A stretch of 64,000 nucleotides of DNA from Pilibacter termitis (lineage in GTDB: Bacteria; Bacillota; Bacilli; Lactobacillales; Streptococcaceae): the NCBI RefSeq assembly GCF_900167335.1, contig NZ_FUXI01000006.1, positions 49,390 to 113,389 on the forward strand, written 5' to 3'. Made by a program: the position numbers and the translations under genes. The notes under the pieces are model-generated. The model saw only the letters and a list, made by a program, of their open reading frames with translations, had not been told where the DNA came from and made no database searches. This document shows positions 18,819-28,219 of the stretch, one piece after another; the stretch's first letter is position 1, and each line of letters begins with the position of its first letter.

Positions 18819-19636
18819 TTGTCCGACCACAAAAATTCCGCTACCAGTTTATCAACTGCTGTGTTTTCATGGAGTTTGCTATGCTGAGCGTTTCCGCCAG
18901 TGAAAATTTTTTCATTAGTAGGATTGCCGTTTTGTTTGAACAAATGCACCATGCTCAAAGCATCAGCTAGAGGTACGGCACCGTCGCCAGCAGTATCATC
19001 GTTTTTATCACCTGCGATGAAAAGTGTTTTGATAGTTGGTGAAATGTTTTGCATTTGACTTTCATACTCAAGGTAACGCTGGCTTTTTTCCATAGGACCT
19101 TGATTTAAGACGTTTTGAATGGTTTCATTTGGTGAAAGGTCAACAAAACTATTGAAAGGCGAGGCGATTGCCACGAACTTTTCAACGGTGGGCAGACTGT
19201 GATTTTCAGTGCTTGTCAACAGTAATCGCAGACTGCTCACACCACCCATAGAATGACCGACTAAGTTGACTTTTTCGACTTTGTATTTTTCCTTTAGGAA
19301 AAGAAGGGCATTTTCAATCCATTGTGCTTGGCTAAATTCATCACTTTTATTATTTTGAAAAAGAATTTGCACGAGTGGATTGTTTTGTGTCGGTTTCGCA
19401 TAGGATACTTCATGTATTTCTCCATTTTCATCCACCGTTAAAACAAGCGATTTTTCTGCAATCGAAGAAGTTTCCAAGCGATCAATCATGCCGCCAAACG
19501 ACCCTTTCCCACCACTATATCCATGAATAAATAAAGTGGGCGTGCTAGTTTTTTTGACGTTTTCCACCGTCACTTTTCTCGTACAGGCGACAAGTAGAGT
19601 CAATAGGGCAATGAGTGCGATAAAAATTTTTTTCAT
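18815..19636 (-). CDS. Lipoprotein alpha/beta-hydrolase (DUF915-like)
   Basis: 273 residues. Signal peptide with lipobox LLVAC (Cys18). The alpha/beta-hydrolase fold shows the oxyanion segment FIHGYSGGKGSFGG and nucleophile GHSMGG (Ser129). A likely acid lies in GDKNDDTAGDGAVPL and the likely His in the C-terminal QHSKLHENTAV. This pattern matches cell-surface hydrolases of the DUF915 family, whose substrates are mostly unknown. The second of two adjacent ATG codons (19636) is better placed after GGGAGG. It is a single-gene unit with its own promoter and terminator. Confidence 0.88.
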   Translation of the reverse strand: MKKIFIALIALLTLLVACTRKVTVENVKKTSTPTLFIHGYSGGKGSFGGMIDRLETSSIAEKSLVLTVDENGEIHEVSYAKPTQNNPLVQILFQNNKSDEFSQAQWIENALLFLKEKYKVEKVNLVGHSMGGVSSLRLLLTSTENHSLPTVEKFVAIASPFNSFVDLSPNETIQNVLNQGPMEKSQRYLEYESQMQNISPTIKTLFIAGDKNDDTAGDGAVPLADALSMVHLFKQNGNPTNEKIFTGGNAQHSKLHENTAVDKLVAEFLWSDN

Positions 19637-19670
19637 CATATCCTCCCAAGAATGAGTTTGAGTTAGTATT

Positions 19671-19699
19671 AATATAGCACGCGTTTTTTTATTCGTCTA
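19671..19699 (-). promoter_or_regulatory. Promoter of the hydrolase gene
   Basis: Minus strand TAGACG (19699-19694), 17 bp, TATATT (19676-19671), about 40 bp before the coding start. Confidence 0.55.
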
Positions 19700-19831
19700 G
19701 TGGTATGGAAAAAGTGAGAATAGCTTTATGAAATTCTATCTATAACAAAAGCGGGAACTAAGCAGAAAAAACAAAAAAACCGCAGAAACCCCATTTTCTC
19801 AAATGCTGATTTCATGCGATTTTTTTATTAT

Positions 19832-19939
19832 GGGCACCTCTAAAAACTCCGCTTAAGACTAAATTAGCTAGTTTTTAGATTTTCGAGGAAATCGGAAAAC
19901 TAGCTAATTTAGGATAAGTGCGAGTTTTTAGAGGTGCCC
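19832..19939. mobile_element. MITE (family 1), copy without nested repeat
   Basis: 108 bp from GGGCACCTCTAAAAACTCC to GCGAGTTTTTAGAGGTGCCC, flanked by TTAT on both sides. The arms are inverted repeats over nearly their whole length, so transcripts would fold into a long hairpin. It lies between the hydrolase promoter and the 3' end of pgi, and may act as a terminator for pgi. Confidence 0.88.
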
Positions 19940-19978
19940 TTATTCATTTAGGCTGGATTTCAGCCTTTCATTCAATTC

Positions 19979-21316
19979 TTAAAGTCTTGCACGCAATTCT
20001 TCGCCAAGTTTTTCATAACCCGGTTTGCCGAGGAGGGCGAACATATTTTGTTTATATGCTTCAACTCCCGGTTGGTCGAATGGGTTAATGGCATTTAAAT
20101 AGCCAGAAATTGCAATGGCAATTTCAAAGAAATAGATAAGTTGACCAAGTGTTTCTTCATCTTGACGTTCAAGATTGATGATGAAGTTTGGCACTCCGCC
20201 GTCAGTATGAGCTAAAAGGACACCGTCAGCTGCTGTTTTGTTTACATAATCCAAATCTTTCCCTTGGATATAACCAAGACCGTCTAAATCATCTTCAAAA
20301 CTTGGAATAATTACATTGGCACGTGGATTGTTGAATTTCAAGACTGTTTCAAACAAGTTGCGGTTTCCTTCTTGGATAAACTGACCAAGAGAGTGCAAAT
20401 CAGTTGAAAAATGAGCACTTGACGGATAAATGCCTTTTCCGTCTTTTCCTTCAGATTCACCAGCAAGTTGTTTCCACCATTCTGCAAAATAAAGGAGCGT
20501 TGGCTCATAGTCTACCATGATTTCTGTTGTGAAACCTTTGCGGTATAAAATGTTACGCAAAGCAGCATATTGGTATGCCTCATTTTCTTTTAGGCAACTA
20601 GAACTATAAAGCTCTACCCCTTTTGCAGCACCTTGCATTAATTTTTCAATATCAATGCCACTTACAGCGATTGGCAAAAGTCCAACAGGAGTTAAAACAG
20701 TGAAACGTCCACCAACAGAATCAGGAATTACAAATGTTTCCCAGCCGGCAGCATCTGCTTCTTGTTTTACCGCCCCTTTTGCTTGGTCGGTTGTTGCATA
20801 AATACGTTTGTTTGCTTCGTCTGCTCCGTATTTTTCAATCAAAAGATTTTTGAATACACGGAAAGCAATCGCAGGTTCCGTTGTAGTACCAGATTTTGAA
20901 ATGACGTTGACAGAAAAATCTTTGTCTTTTACATACTCTACCATGTCGGCAAGATAGTTTGGAGAAAGTGAGTTTCCAGCGTAAATAATTTGTGGAATCC
21001 CTTCTTCTTTGACAAATGGCAAGCTAGATTTCAAAAATTCGATTGCCGCACGAGCCCCAAGATAGCTACCGCCGATTCCGATGACGACTAAAACTTCAGA
21101 GTCACCTTGGATTTTTTTCGCAGCAGCTTGAATGCGTGCAAATTCTTCTTTGTCGTAGTCGTTTGGTAAGTTAATCCAACCTGTCATTTCGTTTCCTTGA
21201 CCAGTTCCTTCACGCAAAGCAGTATCAGATGCAGATACGTGCATTTGCATATACTCAAGTTCGTGTGACTTGATAAAAGGTGCCGTTTTTGAAAAATCAA
21301 ATGTTACGTTACTCAT
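19979..21316 (-). CDS. pgi: Glucose-6-phosphate isomerase
   Basis: 445-residue cytosolic glycolytic enzyme interconverting glucose 6-phosphate and fructose 6-phosphate, the size of the short Firmicutes type. Visible motifs are [16 protein letters not shown] in the sugar-phosphate isomerase domain, [16 protein letters not shown] for phosphate binding, and a C-terminal [14 protein letters not shown] signature. ATG 21316 follows GGAGGCAATC; the frame's earlier ATG at 21328 overlaps that ribosome site. It is probably transcribed alone; TACAAT with a weak upstream TGCAAA lies in the 83-bp gap before it. Confidence 0.96.
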   Translation of the reverse strand: MSNVTFDFSKTAPFIKSHELEYMQMHVSASDTALREGTGQGNEMTGWINLPNDYDKEEFARIQAAAKKIQGDSEVLVVIGIGGSYLGARAAIEFLKSSLPFVKEEGIPQIIYAGNSLSPNYLADMVEYVKDKDFSVNVISKSGTTTEPAIAFRVFKNLLIEKYGADEANKRIYATTDQAKGAVKQEADAAGWETFVIPDSVGGRFTVLTPVGLLPIAVSGIDIEKLMQGAAKGVELYSSSCLKENEAYQYAALRNILYRKGFTTEIMVDYEPTLLYFAEWWKQLAGESEGKDGKGIYPSSAHFSTDLHSLGQFIQEGNRNLFETVLKFNNPRANVIIPSFEDDLDGLGYIQGKDLDYVNKTAADGVLLAHTDGGVPNFIINLERQDEETLGQLIYFFEIAIAISGYLNAINPFDQPGVEAYKQNMFALLGKPGYEKLGEELRARL

Positions 21317-21399
21317 GATTGCCTCCATATTTTAGAGTAGAGAGCTACCCTTATTTTTTAATATTGTACCAATAAAAATCAGATTTTGCACTTGTTAAT

Positions 21400-23874
21400 T
21401 TACGATTTTTCATTTTTTATTTTGTTTCGCTCCTCTTTCCAATGGAGTATTTTTTCTGCCGTCCAAGATAAATACTGAAAAGCGAACGGTAGAGCAAAAG
21501 CAATTGGTGCATAGAAAAATAGATGTTCATTGAAAATGTTGCCGTAAGGTTTCGGGAATAATTTCAATGGATATTTCTCAAAAATAAAATCTGCCAGCCA
21601 AGAATTTTCTGGAATGAGTGGCACTTTTTGGAACAAGATGAGAGCGGCGATATAGCTTGTTATCAGTAAAACGAACAAAGCAATCAGCCATTTATTTAAG
21701 GGACGTGCCATTTTTGTCATGACAGTAAAACCGATAATTCCAATCATCAAAATACAAGTCGTCGCCACTTCTATGGTGGCTAAGTCAAATATTTGCTTGA
21801 TAACGTGCAAGTACACGACGCTTAGTACAACGATTGTTGCAGCTGGAACGGAATTTTCTAGCACATTCCGCAAAAATTTCCCAGTCGGTTTGCGATAATT
21901 GACTCTTAGGGCGAGGAAAAAGGTTGGAATCCCTACCGTTAGTGAGTTTATCGGCCCCATTTGTGCAGGAGAAAACGGATAAACGCTCCCCATTGCACTA
22001 AATAAAAGCGTAAGCATAAAGGAGTAAATCGTCTTGACCAAGTACATACAAGCAACAATTTCAATGTTATTAATTACTCGCCGTCCCTCGTTTAGCACGT
22101 CAACCATGGTGGAAAAATCAGAGTCGAGCAAGACAAATTCACTTGCACCACGAGCGGCATCACTTCCCTCGACCATGGCGATACTACAATCACTCTCTTT
22201 CATGGCAAGAACGTCATTGACACCGTCGCCAGTCATGCACGTAATATGCCCATTTTTCTTCAAAGCACGAATGAGATTCCGCTTTTGATACGGTGAAACA
22301 CGACCGAAAACCGTGTATTCTTTGACCAATTCGGAAAAATCATCTTCCTCGGGATAATTACTCATGTCCACAAAATATTGTGCATTTTCAATTTCTGCTT
22401 TTTGAGCGATTGTACTAACTGTTTGCGGGTCGTCACCAGAAATAACTTTGAGCAACACACTTTGTTCCTTGAAAAAGCGGAAAGTGTCGGGTGCCTCTTT
22501 GCGAATGTTGTCGGATAAAATAACAAGACCGAAAAATTCCAGATTTTCAGGCAAATGATTTTCCGTGCCAAAAGGCAAAGGGCTATGTCCAATCGCTAAC
22601 ACACGAAATCCTTTTTCCGTGAAACGAGCGACACGCTTTAGAATGTCCTCTCTTTCTTTTGGAAAAATAAAGCTCGGGGCTCCTAAGATGAAACTGCCAC
22701 GACTGCCAAAATTTGCTCCACTCCATTTTCTATCGGAAGAAAATGGTATTTTTTGCTCGACATTCCATGTAACTTCCGTGCCAAATTCTTTTGCTAAAGC
22801 TGTTGCGGTTGCATTTTCATCTTGCAGCGTGCCAAGAAGATTTTGCAAAATCTTTACAGCCTCTTCGGTTGAAAATGTTTTTTCAAGCTCGAAATATTCA
22901 AATTTGAGCGTGCCGTCTGTAATTGTCCCTGTTTTGTCAAGGCAAAGGACGTCAATGCGTGCGAGTGTTTCGATACTTGGAAGGGATTGCACCAGCACTT
23001 TTTGTCTGGCGAGTTTGACGGCACTTACAGTCAACGTTACACTTGTCAGCAAAATCAAACCTTCTGGTATCATACCCAAAATTGCACTCGTTGCTCCGAC
23101 AATGGAATCTGAAAAATCGCCCGTTTTCGTGTAGGAACGGTAAATGAGCAATAAGCCAAGAGGGACAATCGCAATAGAGAGCACTTTGATAATCGTGTTG
23201 AGCGTTTTGACAAGCGGAGCTGTCGGATTTTTTTGTTGTTTTGCCTCAATTGTCAACTTCGTGGCATAATTTTCTTCGCCAACAGAAGTTACTCGCACAA
23301 ATGCTTTTCCAGAAGTGACAATGCTCCCAGAAAGAACTTTGTCGCCCGCCTTTTTTTTAATATGGTCGCTTTCTCCAGTCAACATAGACTCGTCTACTTC
23401 AAGGGTGCCACTTCCAATAATCACGCTATCCGCAATGATTTGATTGCCAGCGGAGATGAGTAAAATGTCATCACGCACGACCTCATGCTGTTCTAGCTTG
23501 ACACTTTCACCGTTGCGAATGGCATTGACGGGATTTTGAGATAAAATCGCCAAACGGTCAAGTGTTTTCTTAGAACGCCACTCTTGGATAATGCCAATGA
23601 GCGAATTAATGACGGCTAACATGAAAAACCAACATTCTTGATAGCGTTGCAAAATAAAGAGAATAACGAGCAACACCACGTTGATAAGATTGAACAAGGT
23701 GAAAATATTGTTGCGTAAAATTTGTGAAACCGTAATAGAAGAATTGTCTTCGCAAGTATTGACGAGACCAAGCGTTACTCGTTCTTGGACTTGTTCATGA
23801 GACAACCCGATGTGTTCATCGACTTCAAGAGGCGGAAGTGTTACTTTTTCTATCTTTTTTCTTTTTTTTACCAT
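21400..23874 (-). CDS. P-type cation-transporting ATPase (CtpE/Exp7-like)
   Basis: 824-residue membrane ATPase. Motifs in order: TGES (166-169) in the actuator domain, PEGL (270-273) in M4, the phosphorylated Asp in DKTGT (D313), and the hinge TGDGVNDVLAMKESD. About ten membrane segments. There is no N-terminal heavy-metal domain and no CPC motif, so it is not a Cu/Zn pump. The overall form resembles CtpE of mycobacteria and Exp7 of pneumococcus, linked to Ca2+ handling (established for those; inferred here). ATG 23874 follows GGGAGGAAATTTT. A MITE-end fragment lies just upstream. Confidence 0.9.
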   Translation of the reverse strand: MVKKRKKIEKVTLPPLEVDEHIGLSHEQVQERVTLGLVNTCEDNSSITVSQILRNNIFTLFNLINVVLLVILFILQRYQECWFFMLAVINSLIGIIQEWRSKKTLDRLAILSQNPVNAIRNGESVKLEQHEVVRDDILLISAGNQIIADSVIIGSGTLEVDESMLTGESDHIKKKAGDKVLSGSIVTSGKAFVRVTSVGEENYATKLTIEAKQQKNPTAPLVKTLNTIIKVLSIAIVPLGLLLIYRSYTKTGDFSDSIVGATSAILGMIPEGLILLTSVTLTVSAVKLARQKVLVQSLPSIETLARIDVLCLDKTGTITDGTLKFEYFELEKTFSTEEAVKILQNLLGTLQDENATATALAKEFGTEVTWNVEQKIPFSSDRKWSGANFGSRGSFILGAPSFIFPKEREDILKRVARFTEKGFRVLAIGHSPLPFGTENHLPENLEFFGLVILSDNIRKEAPDTFRFFKEQSVLLKVISGDDPQTVSTIAQKAEIENAQYFVDMSNYPEEDDFSELVKEYTVFGRVSPYQKRNLIRALKKNGHITCMTGDGVNDVLAMKESDCSIAMVEGSDAARGASEFVLLDSDFSTMVDVLNEGRRVINNIEIVACMYLVKTIYSFMLTLLFSAMGSVYPFSPAQMGPINSLTVGIPTFFLALRVNYRKPTGKFLRNVLENSVPAATIVVLSVVYLHVIKQIFDLATIEVATTCILMIGIIGFTVMTKMARPLNKWLIALFVLLITSYIAALILFQKVPLIPENSWLADFIFEKYPLKLFPKPYGNIFNEHLFFYAPIAFALPFAFQYLSWTAEKILHWKEERNKIKNEKS

Positions 23875-23892
23875 AAAATTTCCTCCCAAAAA

Positions 23893-23927
23893 TTTTAGAG
23901 GTACCCATATTTAGAGACGCTCTTTAA
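23893..23927. mobile_element. Isolated MITE (family 1) ends
   Basis: TTTTAGAGGTACCC followed by ATAT and then TTAGAGACGCTCTTT. This is one intact terminus plus a second, decayed end-like sequence, without the body of the element. It lies in the leader of the P-type ATPase gene. Confidence 0.5.
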
Positions 23928-24012
23928 ATAACCTAATTCAATCATAACTGAAAGGATTAAAAAAAAGAATTATTTCTAATGAAATTTTTTGGAAGTTTTT
24001 GGTGGAAAATGG

Positions 24013-24041
24013 TTGATTTTGATTGAAAAGGGTGTTATGAT
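24013..24041 (+). promoter_or_regulatory. Promoter of the fructose operon
   Basis: TTGATT (24013-24018), 17 bp, TATGAT (24036-24041), about 53 bp before the fruR start. Confidence 0.65.
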
Positions 24042-24094
24042 ACTTGTAAAGCGATTCCAGAAAACCTAGAGATAAAGAAAGTGGTGAGGAAAAA

Positions 24095-24853
24095 ATGCTT
24101 ATTGAAGAGCGGAAAAAAATAATTTTAGAGCAATTAGAACGTGAAGAAATCGTGAAAACAAGCGATTTGATTGTGGTACTAAATTCTTCTGAGTCAAGTG
24201 TTAGGCGGGATTTAGCATTGCTTGAAGAAGAAGGGTTGCTAAGACGGATACATGGTGGGGCAAAAAAAATCACACCCTTAAACTATGAGTCGAACATGGA
24301 AGAAAAATCATCCAAAAACGTTCAAAAGAAAAAAGACATTGCCAATTTTGCTTTAAGTTTTCTTAAAGAGAATGACGTGGTATTCATTGATGCAGGGAGT
24401 ACGACACATTTTTTAGTCAAAAAAATAGCCGAGACGTTGCCGAAAATTCAAGTGGTCACCAATTCCATTCATCATGCGGTGATTTTAGCAGAGGTGGGGA
24501 TTCCTGTTACGATTTTAGGTGGGCAAGTCAAATTGACGACAGATGCGGTAGTAGGTGCAACAGCAAGCCAACAAATTTCACAGTATCAGCTCAATGTAAG
24601 TTTTCTTGGAATAAATGGTATAGATGAAAAATTTGGCTACACGACACCTGATCCAGAAGAGGCGAGCATTAAGCAACAAATCATTCAGCAAAGCCAGAAA
24701 ACATACGTCTTAGCTGATGAAACGAAGTTTGAAAATGTTGCATTTGTACGTGTGGCAAAGCTAGAGGCGGCAGAAATCTTGACGGATCGCATTAGTAATG
24801 AGATGAAAGAAAAAATAGAAAAAGAAACGAAAGTTTATACTTTATTAAATTAG
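24095..24853 (+). CDS. fruR: DeoR-family repressor of the fructose operon
   Basis: 252 residues. The N-terminal DeoR helix-turn-helix has the pattern SSESSVRRDLALLEEEGLLR followed by RIHGGAK. The C-terminal sugar-phosphate sensor domain contains DAGSTTHFL and the late DETKF motif of the DeoRC fold. In this family fructose 1-phosphate is the usual effector. First gene of the operon fruR-fruK-fruA. ATG follows GTGAGGAAAAA. Confidence 0.92.
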   Translation: MLIEERKKIILEQLEREEIVKTSDLIVVLNSSESSVRRDLALLEEEGLLRRIHGGAKKITPLNYESNMEEKSSKNVQKKKDIANFALSFLKENDVVFIDAGSTTHFLVKKIAETLPKIQVVTNSIHHAVILAEVGIPVTILGGQVKLTTDAVVGATASQQISQYQLNVSFLGINGIDEKFGYTTPDPEEASIKQQIIQQSQKTYVLADETKFENVAFVRVAKLEAAEILTDRISNEMKEKIEKETKVYTLLN

Positions 24854-24864
24854 AGGTACCCATT
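24853..24864. mobile_element. Isolated MITE (family 1) end
   Basis: TTAGAGGTACCC directly at the fruR stop codon, in the 30-bp gap before fruK. It matches the last 11 bases of the MITE terminus. No other half seen, so it is a scar or chance match. Confidence 0.35.
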
Positions 24865-24883
24865 AGAAAGCGAGGAGGAAAAA

Positions 24884-25798
24884 ATGATTTATACCGTAAC
24901 TTTAAACCCTTCTATTGACTATATCATGCGACCGAAAACGGTTGAAAAAGGAGAAGTCAATCGTTCGCAAGAGGAGGAAACTTTTGCAGGAGGAAAAGGA
25001 ATCAATGTGAGTCGTGTGCTGAAAAGGCTTGGCTCAAAAAGCGTTGCCTTAGGTTTTCTTGGCGGATTTACAGGTGAGTTTATCGAAAAAAGTCTAAAAA
25101 ATGAGCAGATTCTTTGTGATTTTACACAGGTAAAAGAAGATACCCGCATTAATGTGAAAATAAAAGCAAACGAAGAAACTGAAATCAATGGAAGTGGACC
25201 GAATGTGACAAAAAGTGAGCTTTTGACTTTTTTGTCCAAATTGGATGAGTTAAATGAACGTGATGTTGTCGTTTTGGCAGGGAGCGTGCCGAAAAATATG
25301 AGTGCGACCATTTACAAAAAAATGATTGAAAAAATCAAGGAACGACGAGCAAATTTTGTCTTAGATACCGAAGGCGAGGTGCTTTTGCAAAGCCTAGCAA
25401 GTGAACCGCTTCTCGTTAAACCGAATAAATCGGAACTTGAGGGAATGTTTGGCATAAGGCTTTCGACAAAGGAAGAAATTATCAAAAGTGGGCAAGAACT
25501 TTTGCAACGTGGAGCGAAAAATGTGATTGTTTCTATGGCAGGTGACGGAGCGTTTTTAATTACGCAAGAGGGAGTGTACTTTGCTCCAGCGATAAAAGGG
25601 GCGGTAAAAAATTCTGTTGGTGCGGGAGATTCTATGGTGGCAGGTTTCTTGTCTGAAATCACACAAGGAAAAACGGTATTGGAAGCATTTGAAATGGGTG
25701 TGGCAAGTGGCACGGCGACAGCTTTTTCAGATGATTTGGCAGAAAAAGCCTATGTTTTAGAAAAAAAATCAGAAGTAGCGATTGAAAAAATAATTTAG
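24884..25798 (+). CDS. fruK: 1-phosphofructokinase
   Basis: 304-residue PfkB-family kinase making fructose 1,6-bisphosphate from fructose 1-phosphate. Motifs: TLNPSIDY at the N-terminus, GGKGINVSRVLKRLG for substrate binding, and the catalytic anion hole with Asp in NSVGAGDSMVAGF near residue 245. ATG follows GAGGAGG. It lies between the repressor and the transporter; 19 bp to fruA. Confidence 0.95.
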   Translation: MIYTVTLNPSIDYIMRPKTVEKGEVNRSQEEETFAGGKGINVSRVLKRLGSKSVALGFLGGFTGEFIEKSLKNEQILCDFTQVKEDTRINVKIKANEETEINGSGPNVTKSELLTFLSKLDELNERDVVVLAGSVPKNMSATIYKKMIEKIKERRANFVLDTEGEVLLQSLASEPLLVKPNKSELEGMFGIRLSTKEEIIKSGQELLQRGAKNVIVSMAGDGAFLITQEGVYFAPAIKGAVKNSVGAGDSMVAGFLSEITQGKTVLEAFEMGVASGTATAFSDDLAEKAYVLEKKSEVAIEKII

Positions 25799-25817
25799 CA
25801 GAAAAGAGGAAATGAAC

Positions 25818-27725
25818 ATGAATATCAAAGATTTATTGGCAAAAGAAGTCATGATTTTAGATTTGCAAGCGGCAGATAAACGCTCAGCAATTGACGAAAT
25901 GGTAGAACAGCTGAAAAATAAAGGGAAAATTACAGATGTAGAAACATTTAAAGCGGGAATTTTGGCAAGGGAGGAGCAGACAACAACAGGATTAGGTGAC
26001 GGAATTGCGATGCCTCATGCGAAAAATGCAGCAGTAAAAGAGGCGACTATTTTGTTTGCAAAATCAAAAAATGGCGTAAATTACGAGGCATTAGATGGTT
26101 TACCTGTTCACTTATTTTTCATGATTGCTGCACCGGAAAATGCCAATGATACTCACTTGCAAGCACTCGCAGAACTTTCACAATTTTTGATGAGAGAAGG
26201 ATTTATTGAACAATTGAAAAACGTGCAAACAGAGGACGAAGTTTTGGCATTGTTTTCAAGAGAAAAAAATGAAGCAGAGCCAGCTCAAGTAATTCAAGGA
26301 GCGAAAAATATCGTTGCCGTAACGGCTTGTACGACAGGAATTGCCCACACGTATATGGCAGAAGAGGCGTTGAAGAAAAAAGCGAGCGAACTTGGGATAA
26401 ATATCAAAGTGGAGACAAATGGTGCCAGTGGTGTTGGCAATCGTTTAACCGCTCAAGATATTCAGCAAGCAGACGCAGTGATTATTGCAGCGGATAAGGC
26501 GGTGGAAATGAACCGTTTTGACGGCAAACCATTGATTAATCGCCCTGTTGCGATGGGGATTCGTAATGCAGAAGAGTTAATTCAAAGTTCTTTCACTTCT
26601 CCAATTTATCATGCGAGTGAAACAACGCAGAGTGAAGTGGTAGACGGTGAGGGAATTGGCAAACAGATTTACAAACATTTGATGAGTGGTGTTTCTACAA
26701 TGTTGCCGTTTGTAATCGGTGGAGGAATTGCCATTGCTCTTGCATTCTTGATTGACCAAATGCTTGGTGTGCCGAAAGATTCGCTTTCAAGTCTTGGGAG
26801 CTATCATGAAATAGCGGCATATTTCAAAAATATCGGTGGCGGTGCTTTTGGCTTTATGTTGCCAGTCTTAGCAGGTTTCATTGCGAACTCTATCGCTGAA
26901 AAACCGGGAATGGTAGCAGGATTTGTGGCAGGTGGCATGGCGAGTAGTGGACTTGCTTTTGGAAAATTAGACCCTGACAAAATGATTCCGTCAGGTTTCT
27001 TGGGAGCATTGGTTGGTGGATTTCTAGCAGGTCTAGTAGTGCTTTTGCTTAAGAAAATTTTTGCAGGATTACCAAAGGCTTTAGAGGGGATTAAATCAAT
27101 TTTGATTTATCCATTACTTGCAGTACTTTTGACAGGATTTTTGATGTTATTTATCAACATTCCAATGGCTAGTATCAATACTGCGTTGAACAATTTCTTG
27201 TCTAGCTTATCTGGTACAAGTGCGGTGCTTTTAGGCTTGCTTGTCGGAGGCATGATGGCAATTGACATGGGTGGACCAATTAATAAAGCGGCATACGTGT
27301 TTGGTACAGGAACACTAGCGGCAACAGTAGCGACAGGCGGAAGTGAAGTCATGGCATCCGTTATGGCAGGAGGCATGGTTCCTCCGTTAGCGGTCTTTAT
27401 TGCGACACTTTTGTTTAAAAATAAATTTAGCAAAGAAGAACGTAATTCTGGTTTGACCAATATTGTCATGGGGCTTTCATTTATTACCGAGGGTGCGATT
27501 CCGTTTGCGGCAAACGATCCTTTGCGTGCTATTCCGTCATTTATGGTGGGAAGTGCCATATCTGGTGGACTTGTTGGACTTTTCGGTATCAAATTAATGG
27601 CACCACACGGGGGAATTTTCGTTATCGCTCTAACAAGTAGTCCAGTTCTCTACCTATTGTTCATCTTTATAGGAGCAATGATTTCTGGCGTGCTGTTCGG
27701 TGTTTTAAAACGGGGGAAAAACTAA
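25818..27725 (+). CDS. fruA: PTS fructose transporter EIIABC
   Basis: 635-residue fusion. EIIA (about 1-145) has the phosphorylated His in AMPHAKN (H67). EIIB (about 160-260) has its Cys in TACTTGIAHTY (C171). EIIC (about 285-635) is the membrane channel with about ten segments. It imports fructose as fructose 1-phosphate. The second ATG at 25818 fits AGAGGAAATGAAC better than the one at 25812. Last gene of the operon. Confidence 0.95.
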   Translation: MNIKDLLAKEVMILDLQAADKRSAIDEMVEQLKNKGKITDVETFKAGILAREEQTTTGLGDGIAMPHAKNAAVKEATILFAKSKNGVNYEALDGLPVHLFFMIAAPENANDTHLQALAELSQFLMREGFIEQLKNVQTEDEVLALFSREKNEAEPAQVIQGAKNIVAVTACTTGIAHTYMAEEALKKKASELGINIKVETNGASGVGNRLTAQDIQQADAVIIAADKAVEMNRFDGKPLINRPVAMGIRNAEELIQSSFTSPIYHASETTQSEVVDGEGIGKQIYKHLMSGVSTMLPFVIGGGIAIALAFLIDQMLGVPKDSLSSLGSYHEIAAYFKNIGGGAFGFMLPVLAGFIANSIAEKPGMVAGFVAGGMASSGLAFGKLDPDKMIPSGFLGALVGGFLAGLVVLLLKKIFAGLPKALEGIKSILIYPLLAVLLTGFLMLFINIPMASINTALNNFLSSLSGTSAVLLGLLVGGMMAIDMGGPINKAAYVFGTGTLAATVATGGSEVMASVMAGGMVPPLAVFIATLLFKNKFSKEERNSGLTNIVMGLSFITEGAIPFAANDPLRAIPSFMVGSAISGGLVGLFGIKLMAPHGGIFVIALTSSPVLYLLFIFIGAMISGVLFGVLKRGKN

Positions 27726-27739
27726 GGAGATAGGCAAAA

Positions 27740-27812
27740 AAGAACCTTTCGCTTCACTCAAATGTAGTTTTGGGTGAAGTGGGGGAGAGTTGATTTAGAG
27801 GTTCTCTTCAGT
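27740..27812 (+). terminator. Possible terminator after fruA
   Basis: Nested inverted repeats: CTTCACTCAAA/TTTGGGTGAAG inside AGAACCT/AGGTTCT. The T-run after it is poor, so the function is uncertain. Confidence 0.45.
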
Positions 27813-27829
27813 TTAATTCAAAAAAACAC

Positions 27830-28141
27830 TTGCATTTTTCCATAAAATATTTTATTGTAGGGTATATATAATTGAAACACGTTGAGAGAAAAAAGCATTT
27901 TGTCTTGTTGAAGAAAGCTCTTGGTTGATGAGAAAGGGTACAAAAGAAGTGCGGACACATTCTGGAGTGTTTTTCTGAATGAGTATTTACAGTAGGAAAA
28001 AACGTTGGCGACGTTATAGCTGAGATTTATGCTTGCAAGTTTAAGCGTAAATTACAGAGGTTAAAGTTGCGAGACTTTGATAAATCTGAGGTGGTACCAC
28101 GTTAAAACGTCCTCTAGCATTGAATTGCTAGGGGCTTTTTT
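27830..28141 (+). promoter_or_regulatory. T-box leader of the histidine operon with promoter
   Basis: Promoter TTGCAT (27830-27835), 17 bp, TATTGT (27853-27858). The leader then folds as a T-box riboswitch: the T-box sequence AGGTGGTACCACG at 28089-28101, followed by a terminator (CCTCTAGCA/TGCTAGGGG then T-run, 28111-28140) and the competing antiterminator. A plausible specifier is CAC (His) at 27956-27958 in GGACACA. Uncharged tRNA-His should favour read-through into hisC. The specifier is inferred by pattern, not by a computed fold. Confidence 0.85.
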
Positions 28142-28219
28142 GTCAAAAGAGTGGTGGAAACTGAGGGTTGAAATTTTCTAAAAATAACGAAAAAACTTTA
28201 AAGAAAGTAGGAAAGATGA

